In this document: piece after piece, positions 16,888 through 25,274 of the stretch
How the letters are laid out: each line of letters opens with the position of its first letter
Position numbering within the stretch: position 1 is the stretch's first letter
NCBI RefSeq assembly: GCF_900114455.1
Contig: NZ_FOTC01000001.1
Coordinates: 521,058-585,057, forward strand
Direction of reading: 5' to 3'
From: Halogranum rubrum
Lineage (GTDB): Archaea; Halobacteriota; Halobacteria; Halobacteriales; Haloferacaceae
DNA: 64,000 bases
Translations under genes and position numbers: made by a program
The notes under the pieces: model-generated
Seen by the model: the letters and a program-made list of their open reading frames with translations, nothing else
The model's database searches: none
What the model was told of the DNA's origin: nothing

Positions 16888-18822
16888 ATGGATTTAGATT
16901 TGGATTTGGATTTCTCGATACTCTCGTCTCGAAGCCACGGCGACACGGCCGACGGATCTACTGACACCGCCACGCGCCACACACTCACCACGGCACTCTT
17001 CGGCGACCACTATGGGCTGTTGCTATTCTTCGGGGCAGTCACCTTTGCGGGTCTCTTTTGGCACATTGGCGTTTTCATCAACGACAACTACACCATTGCG
17101 AACGCGCTCTATAACCTCGCCAATGGCCATTTCGCTGTTACTGACATCATCTATGGCCCCGAATCGGGTGTCACACCCGGGATGGTCACGAACAACGGGC
17201 AGCGGTATGGCCGCAACTACGGCCAGTTGTTCCTCACGCTCCCTGTGGTCTATGCGCTACGCGGGCTCACAACAGTCGGTGACCTTCGAATTGGCCTTAT
17301 CGGCCTGTGGTGTCTCTCGTTGCTCGCAACGTGCTATCAAGTCGGTCGCATCCTGAATCGCGAACTCCTCGCTGCGCGCGTTGGCGCCATCCTTGCACTC
17401 GGTATCTTCGCGCTCAACACCGCCGTCGCAACACAGCTCGACGACAAATGGATCACCCTGCTGGCCCTCCAGCTCACCTCCATCCTCGCAGCGGCGTTCG
17501 TCGCCGTGCTCACCTATCGGCTACTCACGCGTATTCATACTCGACGTATTGGCCTCGCTGCAGGGCTCGCCATCGTCTTCGCCACCCCGGTGAGCTTCTG
17601 GGCGGCCATCCCCAAACGCCACACGTACATGGCGGCGCTCGTTCTCGCGGTCGTCTACAGCTTCTATCGGAGCCGTGAGACCGCCGCCGCAACGACGGCC
17701 CTTCGTTTTCGAGCACTTGCGTATGCCTTCGTCGGGCTGGCGACGTGGCTCCAAGCTGGGGAGGCACTCGTCATCTTCGTGGCGCTCGTCGCCGTCGACC
17801 TTCTCACAGCCGAGTCGAACTCGCCGCGTGAACTCGCCGTCGTCGGCGGCGTCTTCGGACTCTCTCTACTCCCGTTCATGCTCACGAACCTCCTCATCGC
17901 AGGCAACCCCTTCTCGCCGCCGCTGTTCTTGCCGCGCTACACAGGCCCCGAATCACTCGTGGGCAGTCCCTCGACGTCACCGGGGTCGTCTCCCGGAACT
18001 GGTAGCTCAGCCCAGCCAGTGTGGATTGCACTGCTCACGTCGCTCCAGGTTGTTGCTAACGGGCTCTTAGAATCAATCGACCAGCTTGCAATAAGAGTTG
18101 AAGGTGGCCTTCGAGCAGCGCTCGAACCACAACGCCTCTATCACGTGTTCATTCGGGGTGGGTACATCGAGGAAGTCGCACGCAAAGACTTGGGTCACGC
18201 AATCAATCTGTCACTACTTGAGTCGGCGCCGATCTTCGCTGCGCTCGTTGTCCTCCCGAAGGCACTCTACGGACGAGTTCGAGATGGGGTCTCTGTCGAA
18301 ATACGAAGGCTCACACCACACCACGCGACCGACGTTCTCGTTGCGGGAATCGCGGTGCTGTTTTCGCTCTTCTATCTTCGTGTGCTCCCGCTGCACGTCA
18401 TGATTACAGTCCGTTATCTGTTGCCTGTGATGCCACTGTTGCTCTACGCTGTCTTCCGCTTTCGAGCAGTTCATGACTTGCTCACCTATCCACGCACCCT
18501 TGGCATTGCTTTCACCGGTACCGTCTGTATCGGCGTGCAACTCCTCGTCGTCCTTCTCATCCTTCTCGACACCAACCTGGGTGAGGCAGCCCAAGTCCAC
18601 GCGTGGCTCAATTTGACGGCGGCGACCCTCCTGGCACTCTGGCTTCTCGTCCAGACCCGTCTCCCCGAGCGATACACCCCGGTTGGCGCGGCCATCCTCG
18701 GCGTCACTGCTGGGGTCACCACCAATTTCCTCTTGCTAGCTGGCGTCGTCTATTTCGCACTCGAGCCGGGGTTCGTCTTGCCCATCATCGAACTGCTAAG
18801 TGAACGTGTGGGGTGGTTCTGA
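16888..18822 (+). CDS. Polytopic membrane protein, 644 aa, GT-C-like appearance
   Basis: Around 12 hydrophobic segments separated by short loops, with a larger extracytoplasmic loop early on (NDNYTIANALYNLANGHFAVTDI) carrying Asp and Asn after helix 1. That layout resembles GT-C glycosyltransferases or dolichol-phosphate-mannose:protein mannosyltransferase relatives. I see no decisive motif, so function stays open. The N-terminus is unusual: alternating Asp-Leu (MDLDLDLDF) encoded by repeats of GATTTG. It starts directly after the stop of the secreted-protein gene. Together they may modify, export or anchor a surface component. Confidence 0.75.
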   Translation: MDLDLDLDFSILSSRSHGDTADGSTDTATRHTLTTALFGDHYGLLLFFGAVTFAGLFWHIGVFINDNYTIANALYNLANGHFAVTDIIYGPESGVTPGMVTNNGQRYGRNYGQLFLTLPVVYALRGLTTVGDLRIGLIGLWCLSLLATCYQVGRILNRELLAARVGAILALGIFALNTAVATQLDDKWITLLALQLTSILAAAFVAVLTYRLLTRIHTRRIGLAAGLAIVFATPVSFWAAIPKRHTYMAALVLAVVYSFYRSRETAAATTALRFRALAYAFVGLATWLQAGEALVIFVALVAVDLLTAESNSPRELAVVGGVFGLSLLPFMLTNLLIAGNPFSPPLFLPRYTGPESLVGSPSTSPGSSPGTGSSAQPVWIALLTSLQVVANGLLESIDQLAIRVEGGLRAALEPQRLYHVFIRGGYIEEVARKDLGHAINLSLLESAPIFAALVVLPKALYGRVRDGVSVEIRRLTPHHATDVLVAGIAVLFSLFYLRVLPLHVMITVRYLLPVMPLLLYAVFRFRAVHDLLTYPRTLGIAFTGTVCIGVQLLVVLLILLDTNLGEAAQVHAWLNLTAATLLALWLLVQTRLPERYTPVGAAILGVTAGVTTNFLLLAGVVYFALEPGFVLPIIELLSERVGWF

Positions 18823-19520
18823 CGCAACGCGCGCGTTTTCAGAGGCAGCGTACCTCGAATGAGGCCATCTGCCCATCACTGTGTGAACGACTGTACTCAC
18901 AGGAGAGACACGGCTGCCACTCCTTCTGGTGACACCCCTCGTTCTAAGTGAAAACCGGGCGAATTCGAGGCTTAGACGAGTCCTCTGGACGGAATGGCTT
19001 CGTCGAGTTTCATCGAGCGTGCAACCAGCGGGCCCCATCGAACGCCGCCGTCGACGTCGTTGAGTGAGACACACCACCATTGCCAGTATTGCCAGGGCTC
19101 TGAGTGCACTGACAGCGGTCTAGTGTCTCAGACGTGCGAGAAGGACAACCAGAGAACACACTGAGGAGTCGCCGCACGCTACAACGTGTGCGGTCCGCAT
19201 GGGGCGTCCGGGGTGGCGGTGTTCGTCGGTGAGGTGCAGATTGGTTCGTCTGGCTTCGACTCCCGTTGGCGGGATACAGTCGCGCTCGTGGGCAAGATGT
19301 ACGCACGAGACGCTCCTCGACAACCAATCGTGGCCAGCAATCAAGACTCCGAGTGTGACTCGTCTCGGCGGGACGCAGTTGCTGAGCGTACACGTGCTCT
19401 ACTCGCTGGTGGTGGCTGAGTGCTCGAGAGTGCTTTTGTCGCCACACTTGTCCCACGGGAAGTGGTGCCCCAACCGTGTACTGAGTACACGTAGTCGTCA
19501 GCCGAACGGTAGCGTCTGGC
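18823..19520. other. Non-coding region with apparent transposon debris
   Basis: About 700 bases with no gene I can defend. Several reading frames stay open but change quality along their length. Short coding-like pieces (for example CDSSRRDAVAERTRALLAGGG ending near 19419) alternate with stops. It leads directly into a degraded tnpB 3' end, so it is probably the eroded body of that element plus older insertions. No RNA gene was seen. Confidence 0.4.
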
Positions 19521-19819
19521 CACACGTCCGGATTCGCGGTGTCGAGGTGCTGAAAGAGAACGAGTGGAACACCTCAAAGACGTGTTCGGTGTGCGGTGAC
19601 GATACGAAAGGGAACCGCAAACACCGTGGGTTGTACGTCTGCTCGTCGTGTGGATTGGTCGGGAACGCGGATTGCAACGGGGCGGAGAACATGCGACAGA
19701 AGATAACTCCGAGTCCTCATGGCGAGGATAGGAGTAACGGCTGTGTGGCACAGCCATCGGTACACCTGTTCGATTCAGAAAGTGGGGTGTTCGCCCTGCG
19801 AGAACAGGTTGTGTCGTAG
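19520..19819 (+). pseudogene. Remnant of IS1341-type TnpB, C-terminal end only
   Basis: The frame ending at 19819 encodes the TnpB C-terminus: KENEWNTSKTCSVCGDDTKG, then LYVCSSCGLVGNADCNGAENM. That is the four-Cys zinc ribbon followed by the third RuvC motif (D in NADCNGAEN). It aligns well with the C-terminus of the intact tnpB at 54159-55487. Upstream of about 19520 no TnpB sequence can be read, so at least the first 300 residues are missing. A right-end hairpin follows at 19852. Confidence 0.8.
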
Positions 19820-19851
19820 ACCGTCAAATATCCCACCTGCGGTACGGGAAG

Positions 19852-19880
19852 CCCCGTCGTTCACGACGGGGAGGATGTCA
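19852..19880 (+). mobile_element. Right-end hairpin of an IS200/IS605-group (IS1341-type) element
   Basis: Perfect stem CCCCGTCG-TTCA-CGACGGGG (19852-19871) followed by AGGATGTCAC, the usual right end of haloarchaeal tnpB-only elements. It lies 32 bases after the tnpB remnant stop, as expected. In such elements this end also forms the 3' part of the guide-like RNA. Confidence 0.75.
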
Positions 19881-20056
19881 CTTCAGAGTAGGCAATCCCA
19901 AATCTGATTTCGCGGACTGGTAGACACCGAGTAGCTGTCGCGATTCGAACGGCCCGTGCTTGAGGCGGCGAGTAGGTGTGCCGTCGCTGATGGTGGTACC
20001 GTGGCTGCGCGGACTTGGCACCCCAATCTCGGAATACAAACGTCCACGTACTACGA

Positions 20057-21442
20057 CTACAGAATCGCTTCAAGCTCGGATAATCCGAATAGGTGCCACT
20101 CATCACCGAACTGCTCGTGGAGTTCGTCGGTGAAACCACTTTTCGAGAACAGAGCAAACTCTTGGTGACGGTCACCCGTTCGCCATCTCACTGAGTGTGC
20201 CTTTTCGAGAAGATTCTCAGCGAGCGCCGTTCCAACCGGGTCTGTGGTCCATTTGCATTCAGCAAGCAGCAGACGGTTGTCGTTTGGATTCAAGCCAACG
20301 ATGTCGATTTCTTCTTCACCGTACCACCACCGACCGACCTGTGAATACCGCCCATCGAAGCGGTCTGTGCGTATTCCTTCCCAGACTGCCTCGATGCAGA
20401 TGCGCTCAAAGACACGAGCAACATGATGGGTGAACGAGGGACGAATCACGTCTTCGAAGACGAGTTTCGGTGCTTGCTCGATACTGGATCGATTTGGTTC
20501 GATAAATCGAAACCAGAATGATAAGAAATTGTCTGCCACGTGGTACAGCGACCGTTTCGATTTCTTCTGTGACGCCGTCACGGGAACCTCTCGAGTGACA
20601 AAGCGCAGTCGACGGAGCGTCTGAAGGTATTGTGAAAGGGGGCCAGAATCGACGCCGGTCGCTCCAGAGATTTCTTTCGGTGTTGTGTGACCAGTTGCGA
20701 TGGCTTCGAGAATACTCAGATATCGACCAGGGTTTCGAAGCTCAGTCCGCAGTAGAAACTCCGGTTCGTTGTACAAAACAGAGGTGTTCGAGAGGACATA
20801 CTGGCGAATATTGTCTTCCAGCGACTGAGTATAGTCGAACAGCGTGAGATACATGGGTGTCCCACCGGTGACCGCATACGATTCAATCGAACTCTCAAGT
20901 TCGTATGATATCGCGCTCCGCGCTGTTCGAAAGTCGAACGGCTGCAAGTCGATTTGTGCCGTTCGTCGGCCGTAGAGTGGACTTTCGTGTCCAAGCACCT
21001 CCGACTCCATGACGCTAATACTCGACCCACAGAGGACGAGCAGTGACTGTGAGTTTGGTCCGTATTGATCGACGACCGATTGCAGATATGACGGAATTGA
21101 AGCGTTGTTTTCAACGAGGTAGGGGAACTCGTCGATAACGAACACGAACTGGTTTGTAGCGAGTTTTTCGCCGAGATACTCGAACGCCTCATCCCAGGTT
21201 TCGATTTGCGGAACGCGCTCCTCACAGTGCGCTGCAATCGCCTCGACGAACTTCTGTCGCTGTCGTTGTTCTGCCTCCTGTGACGCCAAGTGGTAAACGT
21301 GTGGTCGATCGCTACAGAACTCCTTGAGGAGCTCCGTCTTCCCGACCCGTCGACGTCCGTATACCACGACGAAGCCGAATTGATTCGCTTCGAACTCTCC
21401 TTGGAGCGCAGCAAGTTCGTCGGCACGGTCGTAGAAGGTCAT
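20057..21442 (-). CDS. Archaeal AAA+ ATPase with DUF234-type C-terminus
   Basis: 461 residues of the archaeal ATPase family: Walker A GRRRVGKTELL at about 29-39, Walker B FVFVIDEFPYL at about 98-108, sensor region LLVLCGSSISVM. A winged-helix segment follows (ISGATGVDSGPLSQYLQTLRRLRFV), then the C-terminal DUF234 nuclease-like region (GEEEIDIVGLNPNDNRLLLAECKW, in which the D-ExK pattern resembles restriction-endonuclease folds). These proteins are frequent in archaeal mobile regions; their function is largely unknown. It is monocistronic with a near-perfect palindrome just before the start codon. The start ATG at 21442 fits the family N-terminus FYDRADELAALQ. Confidence 0.88.
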   Translation of the reverse strand: MTFYDRADELAALQGEFEANQFGFVVVYGRRRVGKTELLKEFCSDRPHVYHLASQEAEQRQRQKFVEAIAAHCEERVPQIETWDEAFEYLGEKLATNQFVFVIDEFPYLVENNASIPSYLQSVVDQYGPNSQSLLVLCGSSISVMESEVLGHESPLYGRRTAQIDLQPFDFRTARSAISYELESSIESYAVTGGTPMYLTLFDYTQSLEDNIRQYVLSNTSVLYNEPEFLLRTELRNPGRYLSILEAIATGHTTPKEISGATGVDSGPLSQYLQTLRRLRFVTREVPVTASQKKSKRSLYHVADNFLSFWFRFIEPNRSSIEQAPKLVFEDVIRPSFTHHVARVFERICIEAVWEGIRTDRFDGRYSQVGRWWYGEEEIDIVGLNPNDNRLLLAECKWTTDPVGTALAENLLEKAHSVRWRTGDRHQEFALFSKSGFTDELHEQFGDEWHLFGLSELEAIL

Positions 21443-21464
21443 AATCTAGATTATGATAATCTAG
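21442..21464 (-). promoter_or_regulatory. Palindrome at the start of the AAA ATPase gene
   Basis: CTAGATTAT-G-ATAATCTAG (21446-21464) is a perfect 9-base-arm palindrome. It overlaps a second one, TAATCTAGATTA (21442-21453). It lies 3 bases upstream of the ATG, so a bound protein would block initiation. It is likely an operator, possibly for the ATPase's own winged-helix segment. Confidence 0.6.
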
Positions 21465-21543
21465 GTAATGACTTAGCTGTTCTCGTCGACTAAGTGAACG
21501 CGTGGGGTGGTTCTCAGTGACCACAGCTACTCCTTATCGACCG

Positions 21544-21987
21544 TCACGGCGAGCTATCTGGGGGAACGGCGAGTACGGGGACGCTCGCCGAGCGAACGAC
21601 TCGCTCTGTCACACTGCCGAGGAGTGCACGTGGGAGGCTGCTCCGGCCGTGAGTGCCCATCACGATGAGCCCAACACTGTTGTCGGCGGCGTAGTCCACG
21701 ATTTCGTCGTGGGTGACCCCGACTGTGATGGCTTCGACGACGTCGACACCCGCCTTGTCACACGCGTTTACGACGGCGCCGACGGCGTTCTGGGCGCGGT
21801 CTCGGAGTGGTCGACGGAGCTTTTCGGAGTCGATATCTGTGGGGGTCCGAAGTCCCAGTTCGCTGACGTCGACGACAGAGAGTGCATGGACCGTCGCGTC
21901 GTAGCGAGTGGCGAGATCGATGGCGTGGTCGACAGCCCGGGTGGCCGTTTCACTGCCATCGGTGGGGACCAAGATGATGGAGTACAT
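21544..21987 (-). CDS. Universal stress protein UspA family
   Basis: 147 residues with the Usp fold: the start YSIILVPTDGSETA and the nucleotide-binding C-terminal motif GTHGRSSLPRALLGSVTERVV with the G-x2-G-x9-GS pattern, so ATP binding is expected. Haloarchaea carry many Usp copies, often beside transporters; the specific role here is not shown. It stands alone between the AAA ATPase and a 650-base gene-poor stretch. Confidence 0.9.
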   Translation of the reverse strand: MYSIILVPTDGSETATRAVDHAIDLATRYDATVHALSVVDVSELGLRTPTDIDSEKLRRPLRDRAQNAVGAVVNACDKAGVDVVEAITVGVTHDEIVDYAADNSVGLIVMGTHGRSSLPRALLGSVTERVVRSASVPVLAVPPDSSP

Positions 21988-22637
21988 GCGGTACTGTTGG
22001 TTTGGTAAGGATATGGCTGTGTCTTAGGGGTGAGCAGTTCGCTCTGTAATCGAGGAGAGAACTCCGCTGTTCACGACGAGCGTGAACCTGACCTGGGGCG
22101 AATCAGTATCAGTGCTTCTTCGCGTGAGGGAAGCCTCTGTTTACGGCGAGGGGACCTCAGCAAGGTTCTCCGTAATGTGAGCACCGCCATTCAACGTCGT
22201 CTTCACTTTGGGTAGACGGTATGCTTATTGCTAGCAATATGTGTAAGTCGCGGCATGCTGGCGCGTTTCGCCTCTCAGTCGTTCGGTATGGCACAAAAAC
22301 GACCGTAAGCGTATCGCGCGAAGGTGCGCACTCGAAGGGGACGCCACCGAGAACGGCGGCGACGACCGCGCTGACGAGCGGTCACTCATCGCCGTGGCTA
22401 GTCTGCTCACGGCGCCCCTCCGTCTCTGCCGACCGACTCGACCGATTTATTCACAATCTGGAAATAACCACTGTGGTAGTTGACTATATCGCCAATATGC
22501 TGGATATTATTATGTATAGCTGTGCCTATAAGACATCATGGTGTTCAATCGAGGACGGCTAGCGGTAATCAGCGACTACACGTCAAACTCTATTGGGAGC
22601 GAGCACGGCCGCGCGGTCACGTCGGAAGGTGGGTAAG
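21988..22637. other. Gene-poor region with hairpins and a degenerate transposon end
   Basis: 650 bases without a convincing gene. A hairpin GTTCACG-ACGAG-CGTGAAC lies at 22071-22089. AAGCCTCTGTTTACGGCGAG at about 22131-22150 resembles an eroded IS1341-type right end. ATTGCTAGCAAT near 22227-22238 is a 12-base palindrome. AT-rich promoter-like DNA occupies about 22450-22530. One frame between 22310 and 22400 looks coding-like (GDATENGGDDRADERS), but it has no start and ends quickly. Confidence 0.4.
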
Positions 22638-22952
22638 ATGCCCGACGGTACCGACTCCAGGTTCGACCGTATCTGGTTGCTCGCGACGGGTGTACTGCTC
22701 GTAATCATGCCGGCGCTCACGTTGTTCGTCGCCTACGCAGTCTTGATCGTGACACAGAGTGTCGCTCTCGAACGAATCACACTCGCCGAAGCGGTCGAAC
22801 TCTACCTCGTCGAACTAGCCGCGTTTGCGCTGTTCAGTTACTTCCTGTATCGACTCACACGATACACGATTCACCGACAGGAGATGCAAGAGACGGCACG
22901 GAACGAGCGTGAACGTGAGCAATCGCAGACTGACGGAGCGAGGCCGAGATGA
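22638..22952 (+). CDS. Small membrane protein, 104 aa, hypothetical
   Basis: Not recognised. I chose the ATG at 22638, preceded by GGTGGG at a plausible distance, over the in-frame upstream codon. Two transmembrane helices (about LLATGVLLVIMPALTLFVAY and LVELAAFALFSYFLYRL) are joined by an acidic amphipathic linker. The C-terminal tail is strongly charged (ARNEREREQSQTDG). The layout, two helices plus a coiled-coil-like tail, suggests a cytoplasm-facing adaptor. It lies beside the phosphate regulators but on the opposite strand to the nearest one. Confidence 0.6.
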   Translation: MPDGTDSRFDRIWLLATGVLLVIMPALTLFVAYAVLIVTQSVALERITLAEAVELYLVELAAFALFSYFLYRLTRYTIHRQEMQETARNEREREQSQTDGARPR

Positions 22953-23185
22953 AGACGCCAGAGAATCGGGGGACGGGCGAACCATCCCGGTACTGCCCGG
23001 CAACACCATCGGCAGGGTGGTCCTCGTGATCCTGCTCAACTACGGGCAGACAGAAGACCGATTCCCCGAAGGAAACGGTGCGCGCGCACGTCTCGGGTGG
23101 CGCGACTGGCTGTTCGGTTTCCGCGTCAGCCACCCCACGCAGTAGTGGTCGGCGGTCGTCCAGCCCTCGTCGTCCGTCTCCCGAC

Positions 23186-24220
23186 TCACCCATCTCGTGG
23201 CGCGACCATCTCTGTCTCCTCGCGCCGAATCGCCTGTTGAATCCCCATCTCGGCGATGTTTCGTCCGTAGCTCGCGGTTCGGCGGACGCTGTCGAGCAGG
23301 AGGCCGAACGCGAAGGCGGCCGTGGCGTTCTCGTGTTGATAGAGCTGCTTGTCTAAGTCGTCGGCGGCGGCCTCGAGTTCGGCGACGTCCGAGAGGATGT
23401 CGAACGCCGTCGTGACGTCGACATCCGAGAGGACGACGTCGGCAGCACGTTCGACGATACGGCGAGAGGTGTTGGCGAGTCGTGTGAACTCGTCGAGGCT
23501 CACGTCGGTCAGGTCGCTGTCGTGTTCGACGACGAGACCGGCCATCTTCGTCGCGTGGTCGCCGATCCGTTCGAACTGGCGGGCCGTATGAAAGTACTCG
23601 AAGAGTGCCGAACGCGTCGTGTCGAGCGCGTCGACGGTCTGGAGGTCGTCGAGCGCCCGCTGGAACTGCCGACTGACGAGACAGAACAGTTTGTCCACTT
23701 CGTTGTCGCGGGCGACGACGCGACTCGCCAGCGCTACGTCGCCGTCGGTGACGGCGCGAACCGCATCGCGGTGCATCGACAGGACGACGAGCTTCATCCG
23801 GAGGACGGTCTTGCGAATCGAGATGCTCGACGGATCGACGATGTTCTGAAAGACGAGTGTTCGATCGCTCGTCTCCATGAGTTCGAGGCCGCTCAACTCC
23901 GCACAGAGGTCCAGCGCTGCCTCCAATCGAGCGTCGTCGTGGCCGTTCCGGTCGACGATAACGAGTTTGTCGATGCCGACGAGATACATTGACGTGACGG
24001 CCTGTCGGACCATCGCTGTCCTGTAGCCGGTGACGTCGAGGCGGACCGTTCGGTCGTCGTCGCTCCGCTCTGTGCCCGCTTCGACGAGTAACGTGCCGTC
24101 GTCGTCCGGGTGCAGATACAGGACCGACCCGCTCGAGATGCCGTGTTCGGTGGCCCACGTTTTCGGGAGTGAGACGGTGAACGTGGTGCCGCCCGACAGT
24201 TGGACCTTCCGTGTCTCCAT
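23186..24220 (-). CDS. PhoU-domain regulator with N-terminal AbrB/SpoVT domain
   Basis: 344 residues. An AbrB-type swapped-hairpin DNA-binding domain comes first (RKVQLSGGTTFTVSLPKTWATEHGISSGS), then two PhoU-like helical bundles (for example SLDEFTRLANTSRRIVERAADVVL and YFHTARQFERIGDHATKMAGLV, with the E-x2-R-x2-D-H metal-cluster pattern). PhoU proteins link the Pst transporter and phosphate status to gene control. The archaeal fusion to AbrB suggests direct DNA binding. It is divergent from a second PhoU-type regulator and lies next to the C-P lyase genes, so it may control phosphonate or phosphate uptake. No pst genes are in the window. Confidence 0.9.
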   Translation of the reverse strand: METRKVQLSGGTTFTVSLPKTWATEHGISSGSVLYLHPDDDGTLLVEAGTERSDDDRTVRLDVTGYRTAMVRQAVTSMYLVGIDKLVIVDRNGHDDARLEAALDLCAELSGLELMETSDRTLVFQNIVDPSSISIRKTVLRMKLVVLSMHRDAVRAVTDGDVALASRVVARDNEVDKLFCLVSRQFQRALDDLQTVDALDTTRSALFEYFHTARQFERIGDHATKMAGLVVEHDSDLTDVSLDEFTRLANTSRRIVERAADVVLSDVDVTTAFDILSDVAELEAAADDLDKQLYQHENATAAFAFGLLLDSVRRTASYGRNIAEMGIQQAIRREETEMVAPRDG

Positions 24221-24336
24221 ACTCGATAGGACGACGAGTGGTTCAGCCCTTAGCCGTTCGTATGAGTACTTGCATCCGACCGGGAGCGCTACTGAGTGCT
24301 ATTGAGTGTCGAACCACAGTCACGTCACAGACCTAT

Positions 24337-24372
24337 GTACTGGTCCGGACAGTACGTGGCCAACGAATAACT
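24337..24372. promoter_or_regulatory. Inverted repeat and TATA box between the two PhoU-type genes
   Basis: GTACTG (24337-24342) and CAGTAC (24350-24355) form a dyad around TCCGGA. A TATA-like CGAATAACTA follows about 30 bases before the ATG at 24399. The placement upstream of the TATA box fits an activator or repressor site for the PhoU-type pair. A related GTACAGTACTG occurs in the phnD-phnG divergent promoter. Confidence 0.5.
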
Positions 24373-24398
24373 ACACCCGAGGGAGTTGACCGGACAGA

Positions 24399-25265
24399 AT
24401 GCGTTGGAGCCAACCCAGTTTGACGCCGCAGGGTGGTCGTGAGATAACCCTCGCTCGCGTCATCGAGACTATCGACCGGACGGCACCGGAGACGAAGGCG
24501 GCACTCGCCGACGAACTCGGACTCTCGGAGCACTATCTCTCGGAACTCCTCCAAGAACTGAAAGGGCGCGGCATCGTCCGAAAGGGGTACGTCGTCGACG
24601 ACGTGGCCGTCTACGACCACTCGCCGACGCTCTCGGAACTCCACACTGACGACGGAGCGATGTACACGCGACTCGTCGAGCAACTCGAACGGCTCGAAGC
24701 CGTCACAACCGACCAGTATCGGGCCGCCCGCACACAGTTCGCTGGCGACGACCCCGACCAGAGCGCCGACGACCTCGAACCGCTGGCGAACGAGCGCTGT
24801 CTGGTCGTCCTCCAAGAGTTGAAGTCGATGACGTTGACGACCGATTGGCCGGGGAATCGGGTCGCCTCTGATTTCGGTATCATCGCCACGAACCTCGAAA
24901 TCATCGGTGATCGTGCGTGTTACATCGCCGATATCGCGGCGAAGATGGAGATGGAGTCGGTCGGTATCGTCCACGACCACGTCCTCGATATCTTCGACGG
25001 CGGACTCGACATCCACGACGCCGTCGTCGACGTGTTGTTCGACGCCGACGCGGGTCGACTCGACGACCTCTATGCGGTCGAAGACGAGGTGCATCGCCAA
25101 CTCGACGAACTGTTCGAACTGGTCACCGCCTACGACCCAGAGATGTACGGCCAACTGGCGACGATGACGCGCGCACTGGAACGAACCATCTACTACTGGG
25201 TTCACACCGCAGAGATGGCCGCCCGGATTCACGTCGGTCTCGAACCCGACCATATCCCAACGTAG
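24399..25265 (+). CDS. HTH plus PhoU-like domain regulator
   Basis: 288 residues. The N-terminal winged helix is clear (ETKAALADELGLSEHYLSELLQELKGRGIVRKGYV). A helical PhoU-like domain follows, with FGIIATNLEIIGDRACYIADIAAKME and the second repeat RALERTIYYWVHTAEMAARIHVG, both showing the E-x2-x-D metal-binding layout of PhoU. It is probably a phosphate-responsive transcription factor. The transcript is nearly leaderless from the TATA box at about 24365. It is divergent from the AbrB-PhoU gene and upstream of the C-P lyase locus, which makes the phn genes candidate targets. Confidence 0.85.
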   Translation: MRWSQPSLTPQGGREITLARVIETIDRTAPETKAALADELGLSEHYLSELLQELKGRGIVRKGYVVDDVAVYDHSPTLSELHTDDGAMYTRLVEQLERLEAVTTDQYRAARTQFAGDDPDQSADDLEPLANERCLVVLQELKSMTLTTDWPGNRVASDFGIIATNLEIIGDRACYIADIAAKMEMESVGIVHDHVLDIFDGGLDIHDAVVDVLFDADAGRLDDLYAVEDEVHRQLDELFELVTAYDPEMYGQLATMTRALERTIYYWVHTAEMAARIHVGLEPDHIPT

Positions 25266-25274
25266 GGCGACTCG

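Noticed and set aside
18796-19080. Minus-strand open frame opposite the end of the large membrane protein
   Set aside because: Arg/Ser-rich product with no pattern of a real halophilic protein; overlaps transposon debris and the 3' end of a well-supported gene.
22310-22480. Coding-like frame (GDATENGGDDRADERS) in the gene-poor region
   Set aside because: No start codon in frame, a stop soon after, and the second half is not protein-like.
22950-23145. Possible small gene after the 104-residue membrane protein
   Set aside because: The frame overlaps the previous gene, has no usable start and shows no known motif; the opposite strand is equally poor.
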